Shown here in pieces: positions 51,396-63,339 of a stretch of 64,000 nt of DNA (positions are counted from its first letter, which is position 1; every line of letters begins with the position of its first letter). The position numbers and the translations under genes are program-made. Under the pieces are notes generated by a model, which saw only the letters and a list, made by a program, of their open reading frames with translations, had not been told where the DNA came from and searched no databases. Source of the stretch: Paenibacillus bouchesdurhonensis (GTDB lineage: Bacteria > Bacillota > Bacilli > Paenibacillales > Paenibacillaceae); the NCBI RefSeq assembly GCF_900155685.1, contig NZ_LT732548.1, forward strand, positions 761,284 to 825,283, written 5' to 3'.

Positions 51396-52091
51396 ATGGA
51401 ATTGAAGCAAGCGATACACTCTTGGCGACATGTGTTTAAAATCGATCCCGATCGCACCCTGGAGAATGCTGCCTTGGAAGCCATTTGTCTGTCAGGTACG
51501 GACGCGGTCATGGTGGGGGGCTCGAGTGGCGTCACTTACGATAACACGGTAGACCTGCTGTCGCGTGCGCGTCAGTTCGAGGTTCCTTGCGTATTGGAGG
51601 TTTCCGACCTGGAGGCGGTCGTTCCCGGATTTGATCTATACATGATTCCGATGGTGCTTAACACGAAGCATCCCGACTGGCTAATCGGACACCATGCACG
51701 AGCCGTCCATAAATATAGTTACTTGATCCCTTGGGAGCAGTTGATTCCTGAGGGATATATCATTTTGAATCCGGATTGTACCGCGGCGGCTGTCGCCGAA
51801 GCTGATGCATCTCTTACGGAATCTATGGCCGCTGCCTACGCGCAAATTGCCGACAAACTGCTGCATCTGCCAATCGTCTATTTGGAATACAGCGGCATGC
51901 TCGGCGATTTGGAACTGGTATCCACGGTGCATCGCACGTTGGATGAATCGCGGTTATTCTACGGAGGAGGCATCAAAGATGCCGCTACGGCGCGACTTGC
52001 CGCAGCAGCCTGTGACACGATTGTAGTGGGCAATGCCCTATACAGTGATTTGGATCAGGCACTTGCCACGGTCGCCGCGGTTAAGGGCTAG
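51396..52091 (+). CDS. pcrB: Heptaprenylglyceryl phosphate synthase
   Basis: A ~231-residue TIM-barrel prenyltransferase: SWRHVFKIDPDR, GTDAVMVGGSSGVTYDN, PMVLNTKHPDWLIG and FYGGGIKDAATA. It joins heptaprenyl diphosphate to glycerol 1-phosphate, as in Bacillales. GGGAGG ends directly before ATG 51396, and a TTG two codons later (51402) has the better seven-base spacing, so it may be the actual start. pcrA follows, as in Bacillus. Confidence 0.93.
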   Translation: MELKQAIHSWRHVFKIDPDRTLENAALEAICLSGTDAVMVGGSSGVTYDNTVDLLSRARQFEVPCVLEVSDLEAVVPGFDLYMIPMVLNTKHPDWLIGHHARAVHKYSYLIPWEQLIPEGYIILNPDCTAAAVAEADASLTESMAAAYAQIADKLLHLPIVYLEYSGMLGDLELVSTVHRTLDESRLFYGGGIKDAATARLAAAACDTIVVGNALYSDLDQALATVAAVKG

Positions 52092-52229
52092 AGCGAGTGG
52101 ACAGAGTCTGAGCAATTGCAAGGGCTTTGATCCAGACAGGCCATAGCTAGAGCTGGAATGCCCTGGCTGCGGCAGTAGTAGTGGCATTTTGAACGGATGT
52201 GTCTTGAACTGATGGAAAGGAGTATCTCT

Positions 52230-54548
52230 ATGCAACCTGTAAATATACACGAAGCGATAACTAGGCTGAATCCAGAGCAGCGCCGGGCCGTGGAGGCCAC
52301 GGAGGGCCCGCTGCTCATTATGGCGGGTGCGGGCAGCGGCAAGACGCGGGTGCTTACGCATCGCATCGCGTATCTGATAGCTACGCGCAAAGCGCCGCCA
52401 TGGGCGATCCTTGCGATTACTTTTACTAATAAGGCCGCCCGGGAAATGCAGGAGCGCGTGTCCGGGCTCGTAGGGCAAGAAGGAAGGGACATTTGGGTCT
52501 CCACCTTCCACTCGATGTGCGTCCGTATTTTGCGCCGGGATATTGAACGAATCGGCTTTTCTTCGAGCTTTTCAATTCTTGACTCGACAGATCAGCTATC
52601 CGTCATTCGCAATTGCATGAAGGATCTCAATATCGATACGAAGAAATTTGAGCCGAAGGCGGTTCAAGCCATGATCAGCACCGCGAAGAACGAATTGATC
52701 ACACCGCAGAAATATGAGCAAAAAGTGGGAGACTATTTCGAAGGAATCGTCGCCAAAGTGTACATGATGTATCAGAAGCGGCTTCGCCATAACAACTCCC
52801 TGGATTTCGACGATTTGATCATGAAGACGATCGAGCTGTTCAAGGAAGTTCCCGAAGTGCTCGACTTCTATCAGAAGAAATTCTCCTATATTCACGTCGA
52901 TGAATATCAGGATACGAACCGCGCCCAGTACATGCTGTGCAAGCTGCTGGCTAATAAGCATCATCGCATTTGCGTCGTTGGGGACAGCGACCAGTCGATT
53001 TACCGCTGGCGAGGAGCGGATATTACGAATATTCTCAATTTTGAAGAGGACTATCCGGAGGCAACCACGATTCTTCTTGAGCAGAACTATCGCTCCACTT
53101 CAACGATCCTTAATGCAGCGAATGCTGTCATTGGCCGGAACACGGGCCGCAAGCCCAAAAACCTGTGGACCGACAAGGGCGATGGCGATAAAATTAAATT
53201 ATACCGGGGAAATTCTGAGCATGACGAGGGTTATTTTGTAACGTCAGAAATCCATAATAGTATTAAAAGAGGCCGAAGCTATCGTGACCACGCGATACTG
53301 TATCGAACGAACGCACAATCGCGGGTCATTGAGGAAACGCTGATCAAATCGGACATACCTTATCAGATCGTGGGTGGAATCAAGTTCTACGATCGCAAAG
53401 AGATTAAGGATCTGCTCGCTTATTTGCGGCTGCTCTCCAATCCCGACGACGATATCAGTTTAACGCGAATTATTAATGTGCCAAAGAGAGGCATCGGCGA
53501 CACGACGGTAGCTAAGCTGGCAGCAGCGGCAGCCGAGCGGGGGGTATCCATCTTCCGTCTGCTCTATACGGTCGATGATCTAGGCTTTGCCGGACGGACG
53601 CGGAATGCGCTCGTTGAGTTCTATGATATGATCTCCGCGCTGCATCAAATGGTGGAATATTTGTCCGTCACCGAATTGACGGAGAAGATACTGGAAATGT
53701 CGCAGTACCGCCTGGAGCTGCAAAATGAGAACACGCTTGAGTCGCGTTCTCGCCTTGAGAATATCGATGAATTCCTCTCCGTAACGATGGAGTTTGAGAA
53801 GAATAATGAGGAGAAGACGCTGGTTTCATTTCTAACCGATCTTGCGTTGATCGCGGATATTGACACGATGAACGATGAAGAGGGGGATCAGGCGGGCGAT
53901 GCGGTCACTTTGATGACGATGCATAGCGCCAAGGGGCTGGAGTTCCCTGTCGTCTTCATTATCGGCATGGAGGAAGGGGTGTTTCCGCATAGCCGTGCGT
54001 TTCTCGACAACGAGGAGCTGGAAGAGGAGCGGCGGCTTGCTTATGTAGGCATTACAAGAGCGGAGGAGCGGCTGTTTCTCACCTGCGCACAAATGCGGAC
54101 GCTCTTTGGCCGTACGTCAGCGAATGCGCCCTCCCGATTCCTGGAGGAAATTCCAGAGGAGTTGAAGGAGGGCACCGAGATTGCCCGTGATCGCTACCAG
54201 CGCGGCGCAGGAATTGGCGGAGCTTACAGCGGCCGCGGATTTGGAGCGAGTACAGGCGGCAACTTCGGACATCGATCGCCTGATCAGGGGGCGAGAGCCT
54301 CAGCGCCGTCTTCCAGCGGCGTTACCGTCACTACAGGTGTATCCAGCGGCTCGACTGTTAAACCTACGAACTCCGGTGACTTCAACGCTGGCGATAAAGT
54401 GTCGCACGGCAAATGGGGCATAGGAACCATCGTAGCGGTAAAAGGTACGGGGAATGATATGGAACTGCAGATTGCTTTTCCCGCCCCGGTAGGGGTTAAG
54501 CGTCTGCTCGCCGGCTTCGCACCGATTACGAAGGTAGAGGAGATGTAA
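52230..54548 (+). CDS. pcrA: ATP-dependent DNA helicase PcrA
   Basis: A 772-residue UvrD/PcrA helicase: [27 protein letters not shown] (Q motif and Walker A), [44 protein letters not shown] and [14 protein letters not shown]. After the motor domains the tail has a Gly/Ser-rich linker (~residues 655-715) and a conserved [15 protein letters not shown] end. Essential for repair and rolling-circle replication. AAAGGAG precedes ATG 52230. Confidence 0.98.
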   Translation: MQPVNIHEAITRLNPEQRRAVEATEGPLLIMAGAGSGKTRVLTHRIAYLIATRKAPPWAILAITFTNKAAREMQERVSGLVGQEGRDIWVSTFHSMCVRILRRDIERIGFSSSFSILDSTDQLSVIRNCMKDLNIDTKKFEPKAVQAMISTAKNELITPQKYEQKVGDYFEGIVAKVYMMYQKRLRHNNSLDFDDLIMKTIELFKEVPEVLDFYQKKFSYIHVDEYQDTNRAQYMLCKLLANKHHRICVVGDSDQSIYRWRGADITNILNFEEDYPEATTILLEQNYRSTSTILNAANAVIGRNTGRKPKNLWTDKGDGDKIKLYRGNSEHDEGYFVTSEIHNSIKRGRSYRDHAILYRTNAQSRVIEETLIKSDIPYQIVGGIKFYDRKEIKDLLAYLRLLSNPDDDISLTRIINVPKRGIGDTTVAKLAAAAAERGVSIFRLLYTVDDLGFAGRTRNALVEFYDMISALHQMVEYLSVTELTEKILEMSQYRLELQNENTLESRSRLENIDEFLSVTMEFEKNNEEKTLVSFLTDLALIADIDTMNDEEGDQAGDAVTLMTMHSAKGLEFPVVFIIGMEEGVFPHSRAFLDNEELEEERRLAYVGITRAEERLFLTCAQMRTLFGRTSANAPSRFLEEIPEELKEGTEIARDRYQRGAGIGGAYSGRGFGASTGGNFGHRSPDQGARASAPSSSGVTVTTGVSSGSTVKPTNSGDFNAGDKVSHGKWGIGTIVAVKGTGNDMELQIAFPAPVGVKRLLAGFAPITKVEEM

Positions 54549-56878
<2,330 letters not shown>

Positions 56879-56894
56879 CTTGCTAAGCAGCAGC

Positions 56895-57140
56895 TTGATG
56901 AATGATGAATGTCCCATTGAGGCTGCATCACGGCTGGATGCTGCTGAGGATGCCCCTGCGGAAAGATGACTAGTAAGGATAGCTCTTGGATGGATGTCCC
57001 ACGGAAAGATGATTGCTGAGGATATCCTCGGATGGATGACCGACGGACGGATACACCACTCAGGATGTCTCACTGAGGATATCTATCTCACTGAGGATAT
57101 CTCGGATGGATGCCCTCATATGGGTGCCCATGGATGAATC
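56895..57140. repeat. Degenerate short direct repeats after ligA
   Basis: Variants of GGATATC(C)TCGGATGGATG, GAGGATNTCTCACTGAGGAT and CGGAAAGATGA recur in degenerate tandem. The clearest pair is TCTCACTGAGGATATCT, twice in a row near 57068-57102. Frames on either strand look repeat-driven, not genic. Confidence 0.6.
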
Positions 57141-57145
57141 TCTCG

Positions 57146-57187
57146 AATGCCCCCTTGGCAAGCAGAAGCTTGCTGGGGGGCATTTTA
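57146..57187 (+). terminator. Terminator downstream of ligA region
   Basis: AATGCCCCC pairs with GGGGGGCATT and encloses an inner GCAAGC/GCTTGC stem, followed by TTTTA. Confidence 0.85.
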
Positions 57188-57723
57188 CTTATGAATAGTA
57201 AGCTTCGATGGTTGATGGATCAAAGCGGTATTATGCTTGGTTACCGGAGCATTAACTTTGATTCGCAGCACGTTTGAAGCGCATATTGTGGCAAGCATAC
57301 GAGCCAAAGTAGAGAATGATTGGATTTAGAAAAGGCGACTAAGTATTTCTGAATTTGCTGGATTGAGTGAATACGGGTGGATATTGGTGCAGCATACAGT
57401 TGAGGGGATAATAGCTACGACCAGTTCCGTAAATATCGTAGATACCCCAGATACCTCCAATACATCAAATCCGCAGATATCCCAAATACCGCTAATACCG
57501 CAGATGCTGCAGTTACGGCAAACACCTCATATACCGCTAATACCTCCGATTCGGCCAATAACCGCCAATAACCGCCAACACCATAGATGCCGCAGTTACG
57601 GCAAATATCGCAATACCGAAGATACTGCATACCGTAAAATGGTATATACATACCAACTGTATTTGTTGTATTTAAATTATGCGACATACCTCTTTACATG
57701 TGACCTAGATGAATTTTTGGACT
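57188..57723. repeat. Spacer with an ATACCNC-type degenerate repeat tract
   Basis: From about 57435 to 57640 the sequence is a degenerate series of ATACC(G/C)C(N)A and CCGCAGAT units with no fixed period, including a near-duplicate GCAGTTACGGCAAA at ~57508 and ~57592. The open frame across it (57363-57818) reads as low-complexity and is not taken as a gene. Nothing else is recognised in this spacer. Confidence 0.5.
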
Positions 57724-57758
57724 TCTGTCAAGAAAGTGGACACCTATTAAGTGAAAGT

Positions 57759-58631
57759 TTACGCCGTCTTCTTCTTGAATTGCGCAGCAAATTGAACCGG
57801 CGACACATAGCCGATTGAACTGTGGATTCGTTTGCGGTTGTAGAAAAATTCAATGTACCTGTAAATGGTCTCGTAAGCCTGTTGTTTGGTCTTGAACTTC
57901 GTTCTGTAGATGAGTTCTTTTTTCAAGATGCTGTGAAATGACTCGATACAAGCGTTATCGTAGCAATTCCCTTTACGACTCATGCTAACCTTCATGGAAT
58001 ACGATTCCAGCTTGTCACGGTACTCCTTCGATGCGTACTGTGAACCGCGATCGGAATGGTGAAGCAATCCCTTACCTGGTTTTTTCGCATCATATGCGGC
58101 CTCTAGAGCATCTAAGACAAGTTCTGTTGTCATCCGGCCGTAAAGCCGCCAACCCACGATCTCGCGTGTGCACAGATCCATCAGACTAGCCAAGTACAGC
58201 CGTCCTTCTCGGCAGGGGATGTAGGTAATATCTGCAACCCACACTTTGTTCGGTTCAGATACGGCAAAGTTCTGGTTCAACTCATTGGGAGCAATGGGTG
58301 AGTCATGATTGGAATCGGTCGTCTGCACCTTAAATTTACGGGAGACACAAGAACGCAACCCCAGTTCTTTCATGTAGATGCTAACTGTGCGCTCCGCGAC
58401 CTGGATACGCTCTTTCCACAGCATTCGGGTAATCTTAGGACTGCCGTAGCGTTCCCCGGAGTCATGAAAATGATACTTGACTCTCTCCAGAACCTTCGCC
58501 TTTCGAAGTTTCTGCTCGCTAGGCAATGCCTTTTGCCACTTGTAGAAGCCACTCCGAGACACTTGTAAAACCTTGCACATCTTCTCCACCGAAAACTCGG
58601 AGCGATGTTCTTCAATGAATTGGAATCTCAA
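57759..58631 (-). CDS. IS3-family transposase OrfB
   Basis: A 290-residue rve-type integrase-fold transposase: CKVLQVSRSGFYKWQK at the start; NKVWVADITYI with the first catalytic Asp; LLHHSDRGSQYAS with the second; and CYDNACIESFHSILKKEL with the Glu. It is complete and ends with IHSSIGYVSPVQFAAQF. It starts at a TTG overlapping the orfA stop (TTGA), so production by coupling or -1 frameshift is likely. Confidence 0.95.
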   Translation of the reverse strand: MRFQFIEEHRSEFSVEKMCKVLQVSRSGFYKWQKALPSEQKLRKAKVLERVKYHFHDSGERYGSPKITRMLWKERIQVAERTVSIYMKELGLRSCVSRKFKVQTTDSNHDSPIAPNELNQNFAVSEPNKVWVADITYIPCREGRLYLASLMDLCTREIVGWRLYGRMTTELVLDALEAAYDAKKPGKGLLHHSDRGSQYASKEYRDKLESYSMKVSMSRKGNCYDNACIESFHSILKKELIYRTKFKTKQQAYETIYRYIEFFYNRKRIHSSIGYVSPVQFAAQFKKKTA

Positions 58632-58942
58632 TTCCTTTCTTTGCTGAAGATGTGCAGCGCCTTTTTTAATATAGCGAGTTCTTCCTGGAGATCTTGATTT
58701 TCCCGCTCCTTCTCTTGATTCTCCAGTTCCTTATTACGCAGTTGTTGTTCGAGTTGACGCACTCTCTCCGGTGTGACTAAAGATTCCAGCTGGATTTCAT
58801 CGCGGTAAAGTGCTTTCCAGTTGTGCAACACACCGGCAGATATACCGAGTTCTTCGGCCAACTGCGGCATGGACTTACTTTGCTCTAAAATATACTTCAC
58901 TGTCTGCTTCTTAAACTCTTCACTGTAACTATTACGTTCCAT
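58628..58942 (-). CDS. IS3-family transposase OrfA
   Basis: A 104-residue helix-turn-helix DNA-binding protein (EFKKQTVKYILEQSKSMPQLAEELGISAGVLHNWK) followed by a leucine-zipper-like coiled coil (VRQLEQQLRNKELENQEKE). It binds the element's ends and is fused to OrfB by frameshifting in the active transposase. Confidence 0.93.
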   Translation of the reverse strand: MERNSYSEEFKKQTVKYILEQSKSMPQLAEELGISAGVLHNWKALYRDEIQLESLVTPERVRQLEQQLRNKELENQEKERENQDLQEELAILKKALHIFSKERN

Positions 58943-59008
58943 CCGGACATCTCTCCCTTAAGAATTATTATCTAGGTTCACTTAAGGACTGTCCACTTTT
59001 TATTCTAG

Positions 59009-59786
59009 TTGCAGATATGCAATAAAAAATGGGGGAAACCAGGATGTGAGGCTAATCGTCCAGTTTACATACACAAAATGCAGTTGTTTTGCGAAAATGC
59101 TTCTAAGGGTGAAGAATAAATACGTTAAATCCAATTAAAGGTTAGCGAGAGCGGTGAAAGTCTTAAGTGACGAGCTTTGAAAGTACAATGCCAGTTGAAT
59201 TCAGCAAACAATATCTATCTCCAACGTGTTAAAGCTATCTCCAATATGAAAAATTATCTCCAACGTCTAAAGCTATCTCTAATATATTAAAGCTAAGCCA
59301 GCAACTTAAGCTTTACTCTAACCTACTAACTTTTGTTCAAATTTAACTATAGCAACCTCAGTAACCTAATTCTTAGCCACCCACCTCATCCCTTTCATAA
59401 CTTCACTATCCAACCTCTCCATTTAATCTTAGCCAGCTAGCCCTGTAGACTCTGGATCACTCTAGCTCGATCTAGCCCTAGCCGGCTATAGCTCATCCTA
59501 TCTGAGCTGTCTAAATCGACCTAACTCTGTACCTAACTCTATTCTGCTACCCCGCTCAAGCACACCCCAGTCGATATCCCCTAAGCTAGCTACCGCTAAG
59601 CCAGAGCTCTATCATTGATTTATCCTAAAAATAAATGGCGAGTTACTATAAATTAAGCGGTTTTTTATGCGTAAAATCATAGCGACAGAATTTTTCAACG
59701 GAAAAAAGCTTCCAAAATGTAACCATGTTGCCATCAAATACGTTTATAATGGTGAACTAGTGAAAATACAAATTTTGGAGGTAAAG
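59009..59786. other. Low-complexity intergenic region with short repeats
   Basis: No gene is seen before 59787. At ~59212-59292 four imperfect ~20-base copies of CTATCTCCAANNTNNTAAAG stand in tandem. At 59430-59560 there is a CTAGC/CTCTA-rich simple stretch. Near 59736-59756 TAACCATGTT and TTTATAATGG suggest a promoter for the next gene, and GGAGGTAAAG at 59777-59786 is its ribosome binding site. Confidence 0.45.
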
Positions 59787-61331
59787 ATGTCGATTAAAGG
59801 AATGAGAAGGGCCCTATTCTTTATCATGTGCATTGTGCTTGTAGCGGGATGTACGAGCAATCCTAGCGCTAAGGAAGCCGAGCCGCAAAGTTTGAGAGTG
59901 ATGTTCTGGGATGAAAGTTATTTCTTCCAACAATACGGTGATTTATTCGCCATGCAGCATCCTAACATTGAAATTGAAGTCGTAAGTACTAACAACATCT
60001 ACAGAGATCTTGGTCCAGAGACTGATTACGAGAAGGCCCTTAATGAATTCATTGAAAAGGAACAGCCGGACGTTCTTATGGTAAGCATAGATCAGTTGGA
60101 GACTTACGTGTCGGAAGGAAAAGTCCGAGAACTTGATACATTGATTGAGCGGGATAAGTATGATATTGAAACGATTTACCCGGCATTGATTGAACTTTTG
60201 AAGGAGCGGGGAGATAATAAGTTATATGGTTTGACCCCGAATTTCTATGGTTCAGCGATCTTGTACAATGCGGACTTGTTTGCCAAGCATGGCGTTGAAC
60301 TGCCGCGGGATGGCATGAGCTGGTATGATATTATTGAACTAGCCAAGCAATTCCCGACAGAGGGGGATGAGAAAACTCGGGTTTACGGCTTCGACAATAA
60401 CTGGGGAGTCAACCTGACGCAGCTCGCCTCGATGATTTCTTCGGCAGAAGGGATCGAATACATCGATACAAATGCCATGAAGGTTACATTGAATACCGAT
60501 TCGTGGAAAAAAATATATCAAACCGCCCTGGACGCAATGAAATCCAAAACATTTTATGATCCGGGTGAGAATGGATTTAGAGGCGGAACGATGGAAGAGT
60601 ATTACCAGAGCCAGCCGTTTGTTATGGGGAGAGCGGCAATGACTACTGGTGATACGTACGTCCTTCGCAACCTGAAAGAGGCAGCAGATGCCCTGAAGGA
60701 TTATAAGCCTTTTGAGTTAGGAATTGTAGCAGGCCCTGCCTCTTCTGTAGAACCGGATAAATCTAGAAATATCAGTGTGAACGAAGTGTTTGCTATTGCT
60801 GCAAATTCGCCGAATGCTGATGCAGCGTGGGAATTCATTAAATTTGTGAACGGCGATCAGTTTGCCAAAATTAAGTCGAGAAGCCTGAATAACGGGTTGC
60901 TGTCTCGGATGGGATACTCTAATGAATATAATGGGCACAGCCTCGAAGCTTATTACAAGCTGAAGCCTCTTCCAACGGATTACTCAGGAATGAGAAAAAT
61001 TCCTAACGGTTTTTACGAGAAGTATCAGCCTCTAATGGATAGCGAGATGAAATTAGTTGAAGATAACGCCAAGACGCTGGATGAAGCGCTAGCCAAAATC
61101 GAGACTGAGGCTCAAGTCGCTTTGGATCAAGCGATTAAGGATCAAGAAGCGAAGAAGAAGGAAGAGGAAGCGAAGGGCGGCTCAAGTGACAGCTCAACTG
61201 ACAGCTCAACTGACAGCACAACTGACGATTCATCGGACAGCTCCACAGAGGGTTCGACTGATGCTGACAGCAGTCAAGGGGCTGGGGCAAGCAGCGCTAA
61301 CGAGGTTATTGTGATTGAATCAAAGAACTAA
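59787..61331 (+). CDS. ABC-type solute-binding lipoprotein with Ser/Thr/Asp-rich tail
   Basis: A ~514-residue lipoprotein with a signal and lipobox (IVLVAGCTSN) and a family 1 solute-binding fold (LRVMFWDESYFFQQYGDLFAMQHPNIEIEVV; GLTPNFYGSAILYNADLFAKHGV; FAIAANSPNADAAWEFIKFV). The last ~75 residues are a Lys/Glu helix then a Ser-Asp-Thr repeat tail (DSSTDSSTDSTTDDSS), possibly a wall-facing spacer. No permease or ATPase is nearby, so it is an orphan. ATG 59787 after GGAGG is chosen. Confidence 0.85.
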   Translation: MSIKGMRRALFFIMCIVLVAGCTSNPSAKEAEPQSLRVMFWDESYFFQQYGDLFAMQHPNIEIEVVSTNNIYRDLGPETDYEKALNEFIEKEQPDVLMVSIDQLETYVSEGKVRELDTLIERDKYDIETIYPALIELLKERGDNKLYGLTPNFYGSAILYNADLFAKHGVELPRDGMSWYDIIELAKQFPTEGDEKTRVYGFDNNWGVNLTQLASMISSAEGIEYIDTNAMKVTLNTDSWKKIYQTALDAMKSKTFYDPGENGFRGGTMEEYYQSQPFVMGRAAMTTGDTYVLRNLKEAADALKDYKPFELGIVAGPASSVEPDKSRNISVNEVFAIAANSPNADAAWEFIKFVNGDQFAKIKSRSLNNGLLSRMGYSNEYNGHSLEAYYKLKPLPTDYSGMRKIPNGFYEKYQPLMDSEMKLVEDNAKTLDEALAKIETEAQVALDQAIKDQEAKKKEEEAKGGSSDSSTDSSTDSTTDDSSDSSTEGSTDADSSQGAGASSANEVIVIESKN

Positions 61332-61395
61332 TCATGAATTCAGAAACTGAATGATCCGGTGGACTTGGCTGACTAATAGAACGGATGGATATGTG

Positions 61396-62580
61396 ATGAA
61401 ACGTTTATTATATGGCATTGTCATGCTTTGTTTTATGGACTTGTTTATACAACTGCCCGTTATGGGGCCATTCGCCAAAAGCCTGGGAGCCGGGTCATTC
61501 GTGATCGGTCTAGCCGTTGGACTGTATTCACTGACTAATATGTTCGGGAATATTGCAGCGGGCTACTGGATTGATCGCTACGGTGCAAGAACTGTTTTGC
61601 TGTTGGGCTTTACTCTGACAGCTGGTGTTATGTTGTTATATCCTCTAGTGAGCCAGCCTTTGCATCTGATTATTGTGCGCTTTATCCATGGGCTGACCGG
61701 GGGACTCTTAGTGCCGAGTGCATTTACTTTAATCTCGCATCATGCTTCTGGACAGCAGCCTGGAAGGACGATGGCCCTCTCCGGTGCAGCTGTCGGAGCA
61801 GCGGCGATAGTTGGCCCAGCGGTGGCGGGGATTATGAAGGCCAAGTTTGGCCTCCAGCCTCTATTTATCAGCACTTCGATTTTACTGGCATTGGGCGGAC
61901 TGCTAGTAGCGCTTGCTATTCCAGCATCAAGAGTAAAGCAGATCACTCGCAGGCTAGGGCCTGCAACATCAGATTCGCTGGCAGGATTTGAGGTTATTCT
62001 TCGCAAGCGACCCGTAGTGCAGTCTTATATTGGGGCGTTTTCATTGATGTTTGCGATGGGTGCATTAACCTATGCCCTCCCTTTAAAAGTGGACGAGCTA
62101 GGTTTTGCAGCGCAAATATCTGGCTTAATGCTAAGCACATTTGGCGTGGTAGCTATTATTGTATTCGTGATGCCAAGCAACCGCTGGTTTGATCGCGTAT
62201 CGCCGCTGACTCTTATGTATTGCGGTGGAGCGGTTATTATGCTGGCATTGCTGTTACTGTCGTTTTTTAATGACCAGATGCTTATGTTTGCCGTAATGGG
62301 TCTTTACGGATTTGGCTTTTCCTTGTTATTTCCCTCTATGAATGCATTGTTGATGAACAATGTTAGTGTAGAATCCAAGGGTAGAGCGTTTGGATTATTC
62401 TATGCCTTTTTTTCACTCGGCGTTGTAGCAGGTTCTTCAGGAATTGGGGCCCTGACGGCGAATTATGATATTGCGCTGAGGATGGCGGCCGGATTTATAT
62501 TACTAGCAGGTTGTGTTGTTGCGTTGCTTCGGTACGCCGAGCTAAGAGAGGAACAGGGGGAAGCGGGAGGAGTTTCCTAA
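61396..62580 (+). CDS. MFS transporter
   Basis: About 394 residues with 12 hydrophobic helices and the MFS motif A-like GYWIDRYGARTVLLLG after helix 2, plus a second-half AFGLFYAFFSLGVVAGSSGIGAL. Probably a drug or metabolite exporter; substrate unknown. ATG 61396 is preferred to 61351, because residues encoded before it (IRWTWLTNRTDGYV) are not typical of the family. A strong terminator follows. Confidence 0.9.
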   Translation: MKRLLYGIVMLCFMDLFIQLPVMGPFAKSLGAGSFVIGLAVGLYSLTNMFGNIAAGYWIDRYGARTVLLLGFTLTAGVMLLYPLVSQPLHLIIVRFIHGLTGGLLVPSAFTLISHHASGQQPGRTMALSGAAVGAAAIVGPAVAGIMKAKFGLQPLFISTSILLALGGLLVALAIPASRVKQITRRLGPATSDSLAGFEVILRKRPVVQSYIGAFSLMFAMGALTYALPLKVDELGFAAQISGLMLSTFGVVAIIVFVMPSNRWFDRVSPLTLMYCGGAVIMLALLLLSFFNDQMLMFAVMGLYGFGFSLLFPSMNALLMNNVSVESKGRAFGLFYAFFSLGVVAGSSGIGALTANYDIALRMAAGFILLAGCVVALLRYAELREEQGEAGGVS

Positions 62581-62623
62581 AAAAGACGCAACGTTGGTTT
62601 AATCAAGATAATACTATAACAAC

Positions 62624-62663
62624 CGGTTAATCCTTATGTGTTATATGAGGGTTAACCTTTTTT
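62624..62663 (+). terminator. Terminator after MFS gene
   Basis: GGTTAATCC pairs with GGGTTAACC and is followed by eight T. Confidence 0.9.
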
Positions 62664-63074
62664 TTGACTAAAATAAATCATTCGTCGAAGTGAGGTTATC
62701 CTGTGCTGGGTGACCGAATCGAGGTGACGCCTTCTGGGTTTGCGTAAGAATCATCAGACTATCAGATCGCGGGCTGCTGCTGGTTCTTGAGAAGAGGCAA
62801 GCTCTCACTCAGGCGCTTGAGGTTATTAAATTGGAAGGATAGGTGGTATTGTATCCGTCGAAAAGAAGGAACAAGAAAATCAGCAAAAGTGAATGAGCTA
62901 ATATGAATATGAACGAATTCGAAAATGAGCAAAGACCAGTCCGTTGAATATATGGAAACAAGCTTGTCTCACTTCCAACAATTATCTCAAAAAAATATAT
63001 TGCAATATGTTTTTGATCGTGGTAAATTATTATTTGTCGCTTGAAACGAACTAAATAAATTGGCTCAAAGAGAG
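62664..63074. other. Spacer before rRNA operon, no clear gene
   Basis: No convincing gene. A 28-codon open stretch ending at 62840 (RLSDRGLLLVLEKRQALTQ...) has coding-like sequence and could be the tail of a lost gene, but it has no start or family match. The rest is AT-rich. Confidence 0.3.
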
Positions 63075-63103
63075 TTGACATTAGTAAAGAAATTTGTTAT
63101 TAT
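63075..63103 (+). promoter_or_regulatory. rRNA operon promoter
   Basis: A consensus TTGACA at 63075-63080 and TATTAT at 63098-63103, exactly 17 bases apart, lie about 240 bases before the 16S rRNA start, with the usual leader of an rRNA operon (TTGAAAACTGAACAAATGG) between. Confidence 0.85.
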
Positions 63104-63339
63104 ATTTAACTGTTCGGCAAAAACTTATATGTACTTAAGTACGCTGGACAGAAGCAAGCAAGTTCTTTGAAAACTGAACAAATGGAACTCGTTAATAAAT
63201 GATTCAAATTATGAATCGTCAGATTCAAAATGAGCAAGTCAAACACTTAGCTGAAAGAGAAATTGCCTTCGGGTAAAACTTCCTTTCATCTCGGATGGAA
63301 CACCTCATGACTTAGGTTATGAGATTCCTTCCAATCCTT

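Larger units (their letters stand above)
57724..59008 (-). mobile_element. IS3-family insertion sequence, apparently intact
   Basis: About 1.28 kb with orfA and orfB on the minus strand and imperfect terminal inverted repeats. The left end reads AAGAAAGTGGACACCTATTA and the right end, reversed, AAAAAGTGGACAGTCCTTAA. No clear target duplication is seen at the chosen ends. It sits between the repeat tracts after ligA and a lipoprotein gene, so it interrupts no gene. Confidence 0.85.

Noticed and set aside
57363..57818. 151-residue plus-strand frame
   Set aside because: It runs across a degenerate simple-repeat tract and into the insertion sequence; the product is low-complexity.
62809..63081. 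Minus-strand 90-residue frame upstream of the rRNA operon
   Set aside because: No ribosome binding site or family match, and it overlaps the rRNA promoter.
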